Positions 1 through 10,864 of a DNA stretch of 34,503 nucleotides are shown here, piece after piece. The position numbers were made by a program, and so were the translations under genes. The stretch is taken from NCBI GenBank assembly GCA_900088475.1, contig FLMG01003878.1, positions 1-34,503 on the forward strand. Reading direction: 5' to 3'. Positions within the stretch are counted from its first letter, which is position 1. Every line of letters starts with the position of its first letter. The notes beneath the pieces are model-generated. The model did not search any database. It saw nothing but the letters and a program-made list of their open reading frames with translations, and was not told the DNA's origin. This stretch comes from Hyphochytrium catenoides. Taxonomy: Eukaryota; Sar; Hyphochytriomycetes; Hyphochytriales; Hyphochytriaceae.

Positions 1-1325
1 ATCGGAAAAAATTCTGCACCGCCTGACGCAAAAACCTAAACAAAAAAGCTTCGCCCTTCGGGCTCGCCAACTAGTTAGTCGGTCTTGTTGAGTCTTGTAG
101 GAGGAAAGGAGACAAAAACGAGACCCTGACACAAGTCGACGGAAAGACCAGCTATTTTTATGGAGAGGACGAAAGGCAGCAAAAGCAGCAGAAGAGAGAG
201 CCAGGCTTTAGGTTTAGTTCTATTTTGTTGGTCAGGTGGTTGCAACTTTTATTAGCAGCGAATAGATGAGAATTAAGAATAGGGTGGAGTAGTAGAGTAG
301 TAGACCACAGCAGAAGAGGACCAAACAGGGGACAAGAGAAGAAGAGGAGGCTGTAGGGCCTTTATATTCCTTACGAGATGGGCTTACGGGATGGATGGAC
401 TACGGGGTAAGAAGAAGAGCGAATGTGTAAAATAATGGTGGCAGTAAAGTCACAATGACGGAGCTCAAGAATGAGGCATCGTGGGTAGATGTGGAATTCT
501 GCTGGAGAACGCAGTCAAGACAAGGATAATAATAGAGGGAGGATGCTGGAATGTGATCTTTTCCTCTGTCTTGGTTGCTGTTGGCTACGATGGCATTGTG
601 CTGCTGTTTCGAAGAAAAGAGTCGCGTTGAGAAGAACCTGGAACCTTCCAAAAGTATCAAAGTGGGACGAAGAAGGAAGCGATCCAGCATTGGTGAGACG
701 AACGCGCACAATCCTGGCGGGTAAGGGGCCTTATTGTCTTGGACGAAGGGGCAAGGGTCAGAACTTGCTTCACGTGAGGAACACGACGAGGCATTGTATG
801 AGGCAATGGTTCTTTTTGGTGGTGGCTCCATTAGTGTGACATCATCCAATAAAGGCTGCCCCCGCCACCACTGCTGTCTCTTGAATTGTGTCGCAATAGC
901 CAGGACTGTAGACTGGATTTAAACCGAGGACAGAGGACTTAGCCACAGCCCCAAGGTAGAAGGGTGTGAGGAATGGTAGCAATGCTCCTCCCTGACCTTC
1001 TCGGTCTGACTAATATCAGCTAGTAGGAAGATACTATATAGTGTCCAATCTCTCTTTATCCATGTCTAAAGAACCTTCGTTCCAATCTACTTCTGTCAAT
1101 TCCTAGCGCCTCCACCTCAGACATCTTTCTAAGCCTTGCTTAGGACACCCATCCTTCCTGGCGCCCTTCTCGCCCTCTTCCTTTGCTTCTTCACCGCAAG
1201 TCTCCCTTCATCATCGTAGTCCTATATGTTCTCTAAAGACAAAGAATGCACAGTGATTCTTCTTGGCACAACAGTCACACGCCGCCGCTCGTCCCAGTAC
1301 TTTGTCCCTTTCCATTTCACGTGCC
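1..1325. other. No confident gene
   Basis: Open frames of 116 to 149 codons exist on both strands (for example minus 849-400 and plus 489-839), but they overlap each other, have no recognisable domain and are within chance expectation. A short GC-rich hairpin (gccc-ttc-gggc) lies near position 55. I see no tRNA, transposon or regulatory signature that I can defend. Confidence 0.6.
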
Positions 1326-1379
1326 AACCTGCCACAATGTCTCTCGCTAACCTGCCACAATGTCTCTCGCTAACCTGCC
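1326..1379. repeat. 23-bp tandem repeat, about 2.3 copies
   Basis: A 23-bp unit beginning aacctgccacaatg is repeated exactly at 1326-1348 and 1349-1371, followed by a partial third copy (aacctgcc). Perfect identity suggests a recent local duplication. No coding context can be assigned. Confidence 0.9.
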
Positions 1380-1771
1380 TGCTCTTTCTCCATTCTTTCA
1401 TTGCCCATGACCCATCACCCTCAATTAGAATCCCAGCATCCAGGATGAACTGTACGTTTCTCTCTGTCTCTCTTCTCGCGCGGTCTGGGTAGTGCATTGT
1501 TCCTTCTTTCACGTCATGGGAGGAACAAGACCACCATGTTGCACATACTGCCCACATTGATTGTGGACCCATCTATCGGACCGTGAGAGTGGACAGTCAG
1601 TCGTCAGCAATGCATATCATGCAGGATTCCTCTGTCTAATCTACAATTTGATGTGTTCGGCCTGACTATTGGTAATCCAAGATGACGTGGCAATAAGTGG
1701 AGATTAAACAAAAGAGGTACCTAACCGTTGTAGGTGATGAGAGAGGCACAGACAAGGTCATTCACGGGGTC

Positions 1772-2218
1772 TCAATCCCTGGCAAGTCCCTCGTTCTTCT
1801 TCCGACGGTGTTCCCGACCTACCGTTCCCTCCTCATGCTTAGACATAGCGTCGACACCCAAAACTGGCCTTTGAAAGCCTTGCTGACCTGCCATTTCACC
1901 CTTCAGGGATGCCGTTGTAATATAGGAACTGGGAATCGCGCCTGTCCTATTGGGGTCCATGCGCTCCCGTCGGATGTTTGACCTACGGTCAAGGAGGCTT
2001 ATTACGAGCAATAGCAAGCTTGCTGGAAAAATTATGGTATATGACTTGCACGCCGATGCTGCTGCATGCTGCTTGCCGCCTCTTCCGCCACATCCTGCAC
2101 TTCCCTCCTGCACTTCGGAAATAACAAAAGCAATTGATGTGCAGAGGTTGGCAGCAAAGGACGCAAAGAGTACAGGTGGATGGCAAGAAGAAGTGCTGGC
2201 AGTGCATGAGAGAGACAT
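1772..2218 (-). CDS. Possible small single-pass membrane protein (tentative)
   Basis: From the ATG at 2218 there are 148 codons to the stop at 1772. The middle has one hydrophobic stretch (TIIFPASLLLLVISLL) followed immediately by arginines (DRRSNIRRER), the pattern of a membrane anchor with a cytosolic basic flank. The tail is polar. No family is recognised. The plus strand over the same DNA is also open (1958-2226) and ends at a good splice-donor match (AGA then GTAAGA), so the strand is undecided. A run of this length is expected a few times by chance in the window. Confidence 0.22.
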   Translation of the reverse strand: MSLSCTASTSSCHPPVLFASFAANLCTSIAFVISEVQEGSAGCGGRGGKQHAAASACKSYTIIFPASLLLLVISLLDRRSNIRRERMDPNRTGAIPSSYITTASLKGEMAGQQGFQRPVLGVDAMSKHEEGTVGREHRRKKNEGLARD

Positions 2219-2529
2219 CAGAGAGTAAGAACAGAGTAGTGGCACTGTGAGTCAGAGGTCAGCTAACCTCTTCCTCACTTCCCGTCTTTCTGGTTCTGAG
2301 CCAACATTGGGCAGCAGCTACTAGCCCGCTCCACGCCTGGCAGCATCTTCTTACCTTGCGCTTCTCCCTAATTGTCTCTACCAGCTTATGCTAAAGCAGG
2401 GTGCCAGTTTTAGGACAGACTGTGAGTCTGTGCGAGTGAGTTCCATTATTTATTATTGGAGGCCCATTTGAGGCTGCGCGAAATCATCACGACGCCAGTG
2501 CCGGGGCGACGTATCCTGTTTCTTCGAAG

Positions 2530-3923
2530 ATGTCTCATACTAAGAGGATGAAAGAAGACACAGATACCGGGAAAGAGTGGGTCAGAAAGAGAAGACGATC
2601 ATTGCACAATGAGAGGGAAAAGCTAAGGGTGAGAGGAATAACAGAAGCATTCGACGCATTACGGTTGCAGTTGGCGGCAATGGGGACGGAACCCACCGGA
2701 GCCATCTTTCCATACTCGTGGAAACTCTACAGATGATTCAAAACATGGCTGAGACAGTTATAAGTCTACAGAGAGAGGTGCAGCATCAGAATCAACAAGG
2801 ACGGGCTCCGGAACGAACGACAACAGCAGCCACCAGTCTGCCGTCTCAGTCAGAGGGTGAGGGCAGGACTAAGAAGACGGCACAACGACTTCCGTTGCCA
2901 TCCTCCGTTATCGGCTTTTCACCCAGCAGCGAGAAGAGCTGTCTTCTTTCCTCTAGTAGCATGCATCGAAGCCTAACAACCTTCAGTAACACCACCCAGA
3001 ATGACGAAATCTCTATCAGAAGGCAGGAACGAGTTGAATGTCAGAGAAAGGATCCGGATCATCTTGGAAGTGCTATCGACGAACGGAAAACAGATGCCGG
3101 GAGCTGGGATTACGCACAGGAAGCTGCACAGAAGGGAGTATCGTTTGTACCGTCAGTTGAGTCATTTACAAGAAAGGTTAGTCAGGAGATGCAAGAGAAG
3201 AGCTTCCGGCTGATCGTGGTCCCTAGCTTAGAAGAAGAAGATGAAACACAACCAAGAGAAGACGACAACAGAAGCCTGACAACCGAGCAGTTAGCCGGGA
3301 TAAATGACGAAGGGACATTCACTGACTGCAGTTGTGGGTTGTTGAGTTGTGCCATGATGACGACCGCTTATTCTGTTCACTACGAGCATCAACCGACTGG
3401 AATGTCGATGAGCAGTCGCAGTGTGACGGGCGAACCAGAAATCCGGCATGCAGACAAGCTCTCGCGTCTCTTCTCTCCCTGTGTATCCTCCTATCATTCT
3501 CTATTTGGGGAAGTTGTAGATCTGTTTCCAGCAACTCCCGCTGCTGCCACGGCTGGAGGCCAATCTCCTTTACAGTTCCCCAGTCATAGAAGTAGCGCTG
3601 GCATTCCAACAACAGTGGCCCATCAGCTGGTGACATCATCCATCATTAGTCGGCAGCCGCAATATTGTTTACCAGCATTTGGTATCAGCGGCGACAATAG
3701 TTCTTCTGAGAGCAGCTTTCAGTGCCTTGAGAACCGGATTGAGGCGATCACTGCCAAGGGTCCAACAATGGGCTTAGTTTCAGTGCCATTCCTCAACGGA
3801 GAGAGTTCTACTACGACGGTGGAGAGCGAAGGCCAACTGTCATGCTTGTTACCAAGCACTAATATAGCGGCCCAGATCGCGACTGGTGGTGGAGAAGATC
3901 AAGCAACCGTCGCGTGGTGGTAA
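2530..3923 (+). CDS. bHLH transcription factor 1, frameshifted in the bHLH loop
   Basis: The ATG at 2530 opens a frame encoding a basic region and helix 1: the basic region has H26, R29, E30, R33 and V34, and helix 1 contains ITEAFDALRLQLAAMG. That frame stops at 2736. The matching loop and helix 2 (SILVETLQMIQNMAETVISL) continue in the frame one base back, which stays open from about 2682 to the stop at 3923. Aligned with bHLH factor 2 (8172-9563) the two halves join with no missing residues at the G4 run 2682-2685, as if one G were lost. No GT...AG pair fits there, so an intron is not the explanation. The remaining ~390 residues are Ser/Thr/Gln-rich and probably disordered. Expected role: nuclear dimeric E-box-binding regulator. 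If the shift is real and not bypassed, the product is a 68-residue fragment without helix 2. The long intact downstream frame argues for a sequencing error, a very recent mutation or translational frameshifting. Confidence 0.85.
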
Positions 3924-6900
3924 ACGTTCCCATTGCTGATTCTTGAGAATATAAACTAGGAACAAAGACAGACTAGGAACAACCGGCTGTATCTATAAAG
4001 AAGTAAGAATGCACTGCTATGAGCGAGCCAAGCAACCACGACACTTAAAGAACTACATACTGATTGACCATTTTCAATAACTCTAGCTGATGAGCTATCT
4101 GATAATAATCTGGGACAGCATGATAGCAGAAGCCCTTGTCGCACTCACCCTTCGTACATGACGCGAGTAAAAAAATTTTTTCTTGAAACATATAGGTCAT
4201 GGAGGGCAAGGCTACTATCATCTATGGAGTAATGAAAACGAGAAGAAAGTAAGGGAGAAATTTGTTGAGGACGCCTGCTAAATGCGAATGTTTAGCGTCA
4301 TCCCTCAGCTCCAAGGAGTGTACGGGGTAAAGGAGGAAGCGAGGCGTACTGCGAGCGCTTTTGATTATTTGATACGCTGCTGGTCGCCTCCTCAGCAGAT
4401 AGCTTGCCGATATGCTTTACGATTATTCGCATCTCTATTTATAAATAATGAATCGATGATGAGTAGAAACTCGGTAACAGAAGGGCAGAGTAAGAGAAGA
4501 ATTAGCCTTGTTTTCTGTCTCCTTCTGGAGTGACCTCCTTGGGCCGCATCGCCATGATGGTATGCGGGGACTCCACACTTCATCATGATTCTGCTAAGTA
4601 GCACCGAGAAGTAATCAGTGCAGATCCCCCGCTTCACGCGAGGAAAGGCTACTATTTGCAGATATTCTACCAACAAAAGCAATGCTTCTGCTCTTCTTAT
4701 TAGCACCGTACGATGACTTATCCTATGGATGTGATACCGTTGATTTGCTGCTGGGAGAAGAAGGGAGAGGAGAAAGACGAAGGCAGAGAAGCAGCATGAG
4801 GAAGAAGCTGTAAACAACTAAGTCACGTCTTCTCTACTACTTCCATCAGTCAATCCAAGCAGAAAGTTATCCTTGGTAGTCACTTTACATGGCACAAGAC
4901 GACGTACTACGGATCTTCGCGTCATCATCATCTTCAACCTTGCAGTGCTATTAGTTACTGGTTCTCATTCATCACGAAAGTCCTAGCTGGTACAAAGTCA
5001 TAATAACTTTCGTTCTTACAAGTTATCGGGAACATGAGGGTGATGGTGAGGTCAAGAAAGGCGAAGCAGGCGGGAGGGGGAAGACGAGGAGGGTGCCAGC
5101 AGGTGACGATGGAGCGGGAAGTCAATGGCCCAGTAGTGACTCATGACAGTTCCTGTCCTCAGCAATCACCCACAGCAGCAGCAGTAGCAGCAGCAGGAGG
5201 TACATAAGTGGCTCAGAGTGAGTGGATTTCTGTCAAGGCAAGTAACCGCCCTGCTTGGCACTGTCTTTATCACCGCACGACGTCAGAGATCAATCATGTG
5301 CTGCTGCACTCGCCTTCCAACCTATAGTGGTATTACAGGCAACGTGAGGACAGAAACAGAAGAACGGCCGTCAAAGCATTTTAGCAGTAGCTACTAGCCC
5401 TCCCTACTACTCCGTCGTCTAGAACTATAGCCTCAGAGGTACTAGAAGAGGCCACGTTATGTACAGTGGCACCCTGTTGAGCCTACCTAAACTCATTCGC
5501 TCATCATTGGATGAGACGTGCAAAAGAGGAGGGAGAGAAGAAGTAGAGGTCATAAGTCAAAAGAGCCTGCTGCTGTTTGCATACTCCAGCAAATACACCT
5601 ACAAACCAACAATCGCGACACATACTATACCACCACCATAGCGTGTCCAGCAGCGGTGATGCTACAATTTGGGACCTTGCATACACTTGTCAGCCATGCA
5701 TAAGCGTCTGACCCCAATGACGGACAGCAGCAGGAGGTGGGGCTAGAAACTACTGGATGTGGGACATGTGCAGCCTCTTCTATGAAACTAACCGGTAAGC
5801 GACAATCTCCGGCAAGCAGTCATTTTCGTCCTCCAGCTGTTAACATATCTTCCGAGCCTTTTAGCCTTTTCCTTCTCCGTCTTTGCCACTGACGACGACC
5901 ATACAAGGAAGAGGTTCGCCGTCATGCTCGGTACACAAGCCGTTCCCTGTCCCAACAGCAAAAAGCAATGCGTCTTCTTCTATGGTCGAAGGCGAAGAGG
6001 AGAGAGGGAGGAATCTTGGTATCTCCCAACAACAAACCTTACATGTAGAAGAAGAAGAAGCACGCAGCAGTCACGCAGCAGTCTATTATCCACCAGCGGG
6101 TGATAGAGACAATGCATCTCCTCTCTCCTCTGCAACACCATCTTCAGCGACAAAGGAGCCTGCACCATTGTTTCAGGGTAGGTGACGGCTCAAAACAGTC
6201 GCAGTACACATCGAAGTAGGAAGGAGGACGAGCCATCATAGAAGAACCAGTTTTAACAGAGATCCGGTTGTTCTGGCAAAGACACGTCAACCACAAAGCT
6301 ACGCCGCCGGAAAGTAGTACTCCGTATTAAGATTTTTGCCGCGATCATCGGTGTCTTCTTCTGCTCCTTGACATCACTCCTTACTTGTCGTGAAAGGAGG
6401 GCAACAAGATGACTCCATACAATCCCATAATGGGACGAGAAGAAGAAGGTGGAAGAAAGCATCAACTAAGTTCCCTAGGACCATCAGTGGTGTATCACCA
6501 CCGGTCGACAGAGCAGCACAGCCGTTCAGCTGCTGGGTGGTGAAAGTGATCTATACAAAGAAGAAAAGAAGAAAGGATCCTTGCCAAAAAAGCCAGTGTA
6601 CCTGTACAAGCTCAAGATGAGTAAGAAGCATGTGCTTGTTCCCAACAGCGAGGACCACCACCAGGAATTCCTTAGATTGCCAGGAGACATTCCTGTCTGC
6701 GATGCGGTGAAATGGGCTCAACATCGAATGTTAATTAATTGTTTATACATGTCTTCCCAGAAGTGTCATTCACACCAGCAGCACCCGTCCCTATTCAGCA
6801 GCAGCGAGCGGTAGTGGATGCATAAGTCTAAACGCTGCGCGACTCGCGTTAGGAAGGAGAGAATAGATGAGTGATGGATGCTAGACTTATGCTCCAAACG

Positions 6901-8171
6901 CAACCGAGCAGCATGAAGCTGAGGATTTAGACCCACAAAGAAAGTTTTCCTCAAGAAGTCTAAGGAGTTTCCCAGTTCTTGATCTCCTGGAAACAAATCC
7001 AAAGCCGCTTCTACTTGGCTTTCTCAATCACTTATCCTAACTTTAGTGACGAGCTGAGCATCCTTCAGGAGAAGACGGATCTCAGCACCAGGAATGATAG
7101 GGGAAGAAAATGGGCGGAGGAGCAGTATGTCCTCTTGGTCAGGACCTGCCTGCTGTGAGTTGTCATGGTCGGTGTCCTTTCCTCGCCACCATGTTCAAGC
7201 CTCTCCTACTACTTGGTAAGCCACGATCTATGAGATGCTCCTCCTCTCTTCTTTGTCATCCGTTCAGTTGGCCGATGGAAAGAGAACAGCTGCACTAAAC
7301 TCCTTCTTGCCGCGCTGATAGGTAGGTGGCAGGCTATCATTCCGGGAAAGTTGGATATCTTCAGACGATTGCTGTCTTATGTGCCAATGTTGGCTGATCA
7401 AAAAGATCAGAAGAGAAAAGAAGAAGGGCAACTAAGAGTGCAACTTAATGTTTATTTTTATTTGTAAAAAAAGAATAGCGAAAACCTACACTCCTCGGGC
7501 TAGGTTACGTCATGAAGAGCACTTACCCAATGATCCCCTTTCCTTCATCACCGTTTTTTGCCGACCCATAGAGAGAAAGCGGCAACAATGGAGGCGACGC
7601 CTGACGACCATTTGGCCATTCGGCAGAGGACCGTCTTCTTGTGATATTTTTTCTTCTTGCCCCGCCTCCTGTCGTGATTGCTCATCCATATCGCTGCGTT
7701 GGGGACCCCCTCGCCTAACAGATTGTCAACCAGGGGGTGAATTAGCCTGTACTGCAGATTAGTAGGTATAAACAAGATATCTTTCTTCGCTTCTGACGAG
7801 AGTATAAGAAGCCGCCCGCTGAGCTCTCTTTCTATCATGCGCATCATTCATACTCTTGAGGGAGGCTACGATTGACTCTTAAAGCGCATTTAGAGGTCAG
7901 TTGCCTTAAGGGAAGAGTAGATAAGGGAGCCCTTTGCGCATCTCTCTCTTCCCTCAGGGAGATCGTCTTCTTCGTCTCATCACAAACCATACGCTGAAGC
8001 GATATTGCTAATGGCATAAACTTCATTGTTAGCGAAGCACGCTGTGACTCCACAGGGACCCTAAATGCTCGATAGACTATTGCGAGAAGAGAGGCACATA
8101 TTGAGTAAACCTCTGCGTAGTCCATAAAGAAGTGAAGCTGAAGTCCATTAGACATTGCACAAGATTCAAGC
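3924..8171. other. Long spacer between the bHLH genes; no confident gene
   Basis: About 4.2 kb without a defensible gene. Weak exon-like pieces: minus strand about 4750-4534, after a strong pyrimidine tract ending in cag and open for about 70 codons; plus strand 5883-6176, Ser/Pro/Glu-rich, ending at a GTAGGT donor-like site; plus strand 6581-6814, 77 codons from a non-ATG start; and plus strand 7190, a well-placed gccaccATG followed after eight codons by a GTAAGC donor. Minus strand 8155-7844 is also open. None has a recognisable domain and they do not join into a single frame that I trust. Small CAG/GAA-rich stretches occur near 5165-5200 and 6045-6085. Confidence 0.55.
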
Positions 8172-9563
8172 ATGCCAAGCAACAGGAAGAGACAAAATGT
8201 GGACCCTACTGATCCCAAATATCTTCAGAAGAAGCGTCATTTGCATAATGACAGAGAAAAGAGGAGGGTTCGAAGCATCGCAGAAGCTTTTAGTACTCTA
8301 CGGCTGATGGTCGCCTCTTTGGGCTATGGTAGCCCTCATAGTCAACAATCGGTCCTTACAAAGACAATTGAAATGGTGCAGGACATGAAGTACACCATAT
8401 TTTGTCTAAGGAGCGAGTTACTAACGCGTTCATGGTTGCCGGTCTCTCGTTCTTCAAGTGAGGAAGTACTATCTACTATGGTCATAGATGGTTGCAGTAT
8501 ACATCCCGCCGGTGACCTTGACGTTGTCAGCCACCTTGAAAAGACGAAAGATGCTCCTCAGAAGGAAGAAGAGCGAGACACTCATATTTCCGAGCCCGCT
8601 TATTCACATTACTCTCAAGCAAATACAGCTCCAGCAAGCTTCCACTATCATCCGAAGGAAGTTTACAGGATCTTTAAGCAACATCGACAACCAGAGGAGA
8701 AAGACAAAGAAAAGACGATGCGTATGATGGACTCGGGTAAATCTCTCAATGAAGTTATCAGTCATATAACGTTCCAGGCAACAAGGTTGCCAAAACCGAC
8801 AACTCCTGACAGGCAAGTGGAACAGGACAACATTCATGCCAGTGCCGTTGACATGGCGGCTTTGAGTGAGCAAGCAGATGGACTGCTGCTCTCAGCGTTA
8901 ACGGAGGAAGACATCCCAGATTTTGTTGATTGTGGTTCCCGCTCGACAATTCTGGAGGCAGCGCCAGTTAGCGTAGGGCTAGGGAGTATTGGCACTCCTA
9001 CGTCAATTTCCCACACGGGAGCGACGACATGGAGAGAGATGCCTAGAAGTTATCAGAGTTCTGCCTCGGATGACAGTTTCGGAGGATGGCTATCCAGCTG
9101 CGGTCCACCCACCACTGCTTGCCGCCTCCAGAAACTTGTATCCTTGGGAGAGATATCTGGCAACAAAGTAACGATCAGAGACAAGTTGACGTCTCTTGAC
9201 CCATCACCGGCGGACGTCTTGACATGCGAAGCCCATCAGAACCTAGTACCCCCAGATCAACCAATTCCAATAGCTCCCTTTTCAAATAGCTCTTCTGCTC
9301 ACTGGTCAACAGCCCTGCAGCCAGTTCCAAGCATTTGCGCTGATCCAGCTACTGCAAATGCTTTCATCACGCGGCCACCATTGCCTCCTCCTCTACACTC
9401 TCCTTCATTGTCGTCAATAGTACCAAATCATAACCCTGCTGATGCGCTACTGCATAAGAGTTCAGCAGCACATACTCCTGAAGAAAGTTACCGCCGTCTT
9501 CGCGCGCAGTCAATGGTATCATCAGGGCCGTTCTTCGAGTCTTTCGAACCAGCTTTATTTTGA
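8172..9563 (+). CDS. bHLH transcription factor 2
   Basis: A single uninterrupted frame of 463 residues. The bHLH domain occupies about residues 20-84: basic region with H25, N26, R28, E29, R32 and V33; helix 1 (SIAEAFSTLRLMVASL); loop of about ten residues (GYGSPHSQQS); helix 2 (VLTKTIEMVQDMKYTIFCLR). E29 and R32 are the standard E-box contacts. R28 with V33 is the combination seen in group A bHLH factors (E-protein and tissue-specific type), which usually prefer CAGSTG over CACGTG. The other ~380 residues are Ser/Pro/Thr-rich with acidic stretches, typical of disordered activation or interaction regions. There is no PAS or leucine-zipper extension. It should act in the nucleus as a homo- or heterodimer. 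The ATG at 8172 is chosen because bHLH factor 1 has a similar-length N-terminus (30 against 31 residues up to REK). Its paralogue lies 5 kb upstream on the same strand. Confidence 0.93.
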   Translation: MPSNRKRQNVDPTDPKYLQKKRHLHNDREKRRVRSIAEAFSTLRLMVASLGYGSPHSQQSVLTKTIEMVQDMKYTIFCLRSELLTRSWLPVSRSSSEEVLSTMVIDGCSIHPAGDLDVVSHLEKTKDAPQKEEERDTHISEPAYSHYSQANTAPASFHYHPKEVYRIFKQHRQPEEKDKEKTMRMMDSGKSLNEVISHITFQATRLPKPTTPDRQVEQDNIHASAVDMAALSEQADGLLLSALTEEDIPDFVDCGSRSTILEAAPVSVGLGSIGTPTSISHTGATTWREMPRSYQSSASDDSFGGWLSSCGPPTTACRLQKLVSLGEISGNKVTIRDKLTSLDPSPADVLTCEAHQNLVPPDQPIPIAPFSNSSSAHWSTALQPVPSICADPATANAFITRPPLPPPLHSPSLSSIVPNHNPADALLHKSSAAHTPEESYRRLRAQSMVSSGPFFESFEPALF

Positions 9564-10864
9564 GTACTCTTTTGGTACAAGCATAATAGCATGGTCCCTC
9601 TCAGACATCCTAGTAGTCTACTTCTTCGCTGCTGATATATACTTATAAGAATGGAGTCATTGACTTGCAGCTGTGAGAGTAGTATGATATTTCTGCCTTC
9701 AGGAAATAACCCACTTTTCCGTCTTCATCTAGTCTCTTTATCGCGTTCTTCACAGTTCCTGCGTGAGCGTTTCCTCCGTAGTAGCAAAGGGCAAAGAGGA
9801 AAATTAATTAGAGTTTATGCAGAAGAGGTAAATGGGTATTGACAGGTAGGCAAAGAAAAACCAACAAGAGGAGGATTCGCAATATAGAGCCGCGATGATC
9901 CGTTATTATTGGTAGTACCTACCATCGGTCGACAATTGGATATAGAAGTATGGACTCTCTCTTTTAGAATATCGTGGGTACCGTCATAGCGGCGTTCTTG
10001 CCGCGAGGACTTAGCTTGGATCGGCTGTGGCAAGGTAGCTTGCCGTGTCAACTGCTGGCAGCACTATAAGTGGTAATTGAATAGACCCATGTAGCAGCTG
10101 GGCTGTGTGTTGTTATGCAGTAAGCCAATAATAAAGTAGGGAGAACGGCATCATCCAAAATGCAGAGGTAAAGCCGAATGCGAACCGTGCGACATTCATT
10201 AGCCGCCGACGTCATCTGACACCGTCGTCGCCATTGATAAGGCTTCTTATTGACTCCAACCTATTCGTATTGTGAGAGAAGGAGGAGCAGCTTTCTTCCA
10301 AGAAGGCGGCAGCTACTAAATAAACGTACTTTCGCCTGACAAAGGCGCAAAGGTAGTATAAGACGAACAAACATGATGGCTTGGCGCAAGAGATGGTGGG
10401 AGGAAGAAATCTTGCCTTGAAAGGCGGATGATTCAATAATAACAGTATCATCCTCCTCTTGGCACGGATAAGAGGACTGACTAGAAGAAGACGTTTATAA
10501 AAGGTTGGTGCGATAATAACAAAATATACTACTACTGGCGGTAAGGGTGTGCTGGCAAGGTAAGATGCTTCGTATTCAGCCGTATCCTAGATCTCCTTCA
10601 TATGATCCTCCACTGACCGCACTCTGCCCTTCCCCGTGTTGGATGCTTACCAACTCTACCCTCCAATTACCTGTCTGCTGGTGGGTACGTTCAGTCTTCC
10701 CCACTTTTCGAATTAGATGGTCAATTCCATGATGTCCACGAAGAGGAGAAAGTAGCGTCAGCTAGGTAGATGATTGATGCCTCTAACCAGGCTCTTTCTT
10801 CTCGGGGTGCTTGTTTCCTTACTATTTGTATGCGATAGGTGACAGTGGTGGGGAGAGGGAATAT
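9564..10864. other. Spacer, no confident gene
   Basis: About 1.3 kb between the 3' end of bHLH factor 2 and the 3' end of the minus-strand cysteine-rich gene, so it should hold two termination regions. No AATAAA is visible close to either stop. Open frames on the minus strand (10051-9815 and 10451-10212, the second with a hydrophobic stretch) are short and have no domain. Nothing else stands out. Confidence 0.6.

Noticed and set aside
400-849. 149-codon minus-strand frame
   Set aside because: The length is within chance expectation for six frames of this window, there is no domain, and plus-strand frames overlap it.
6312-6328. Plant MITE-like string tactccgta, also near 31536
   Set aside because: Only a few bases are shared. 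No inverted repeats or target duplications surround either site.
7844-8218. 124-codon minus frame overlapping the start of bHLH factor 2
   Set aside because: It runs antisense into a well-supported coding exon, has no domain and has no splice support.
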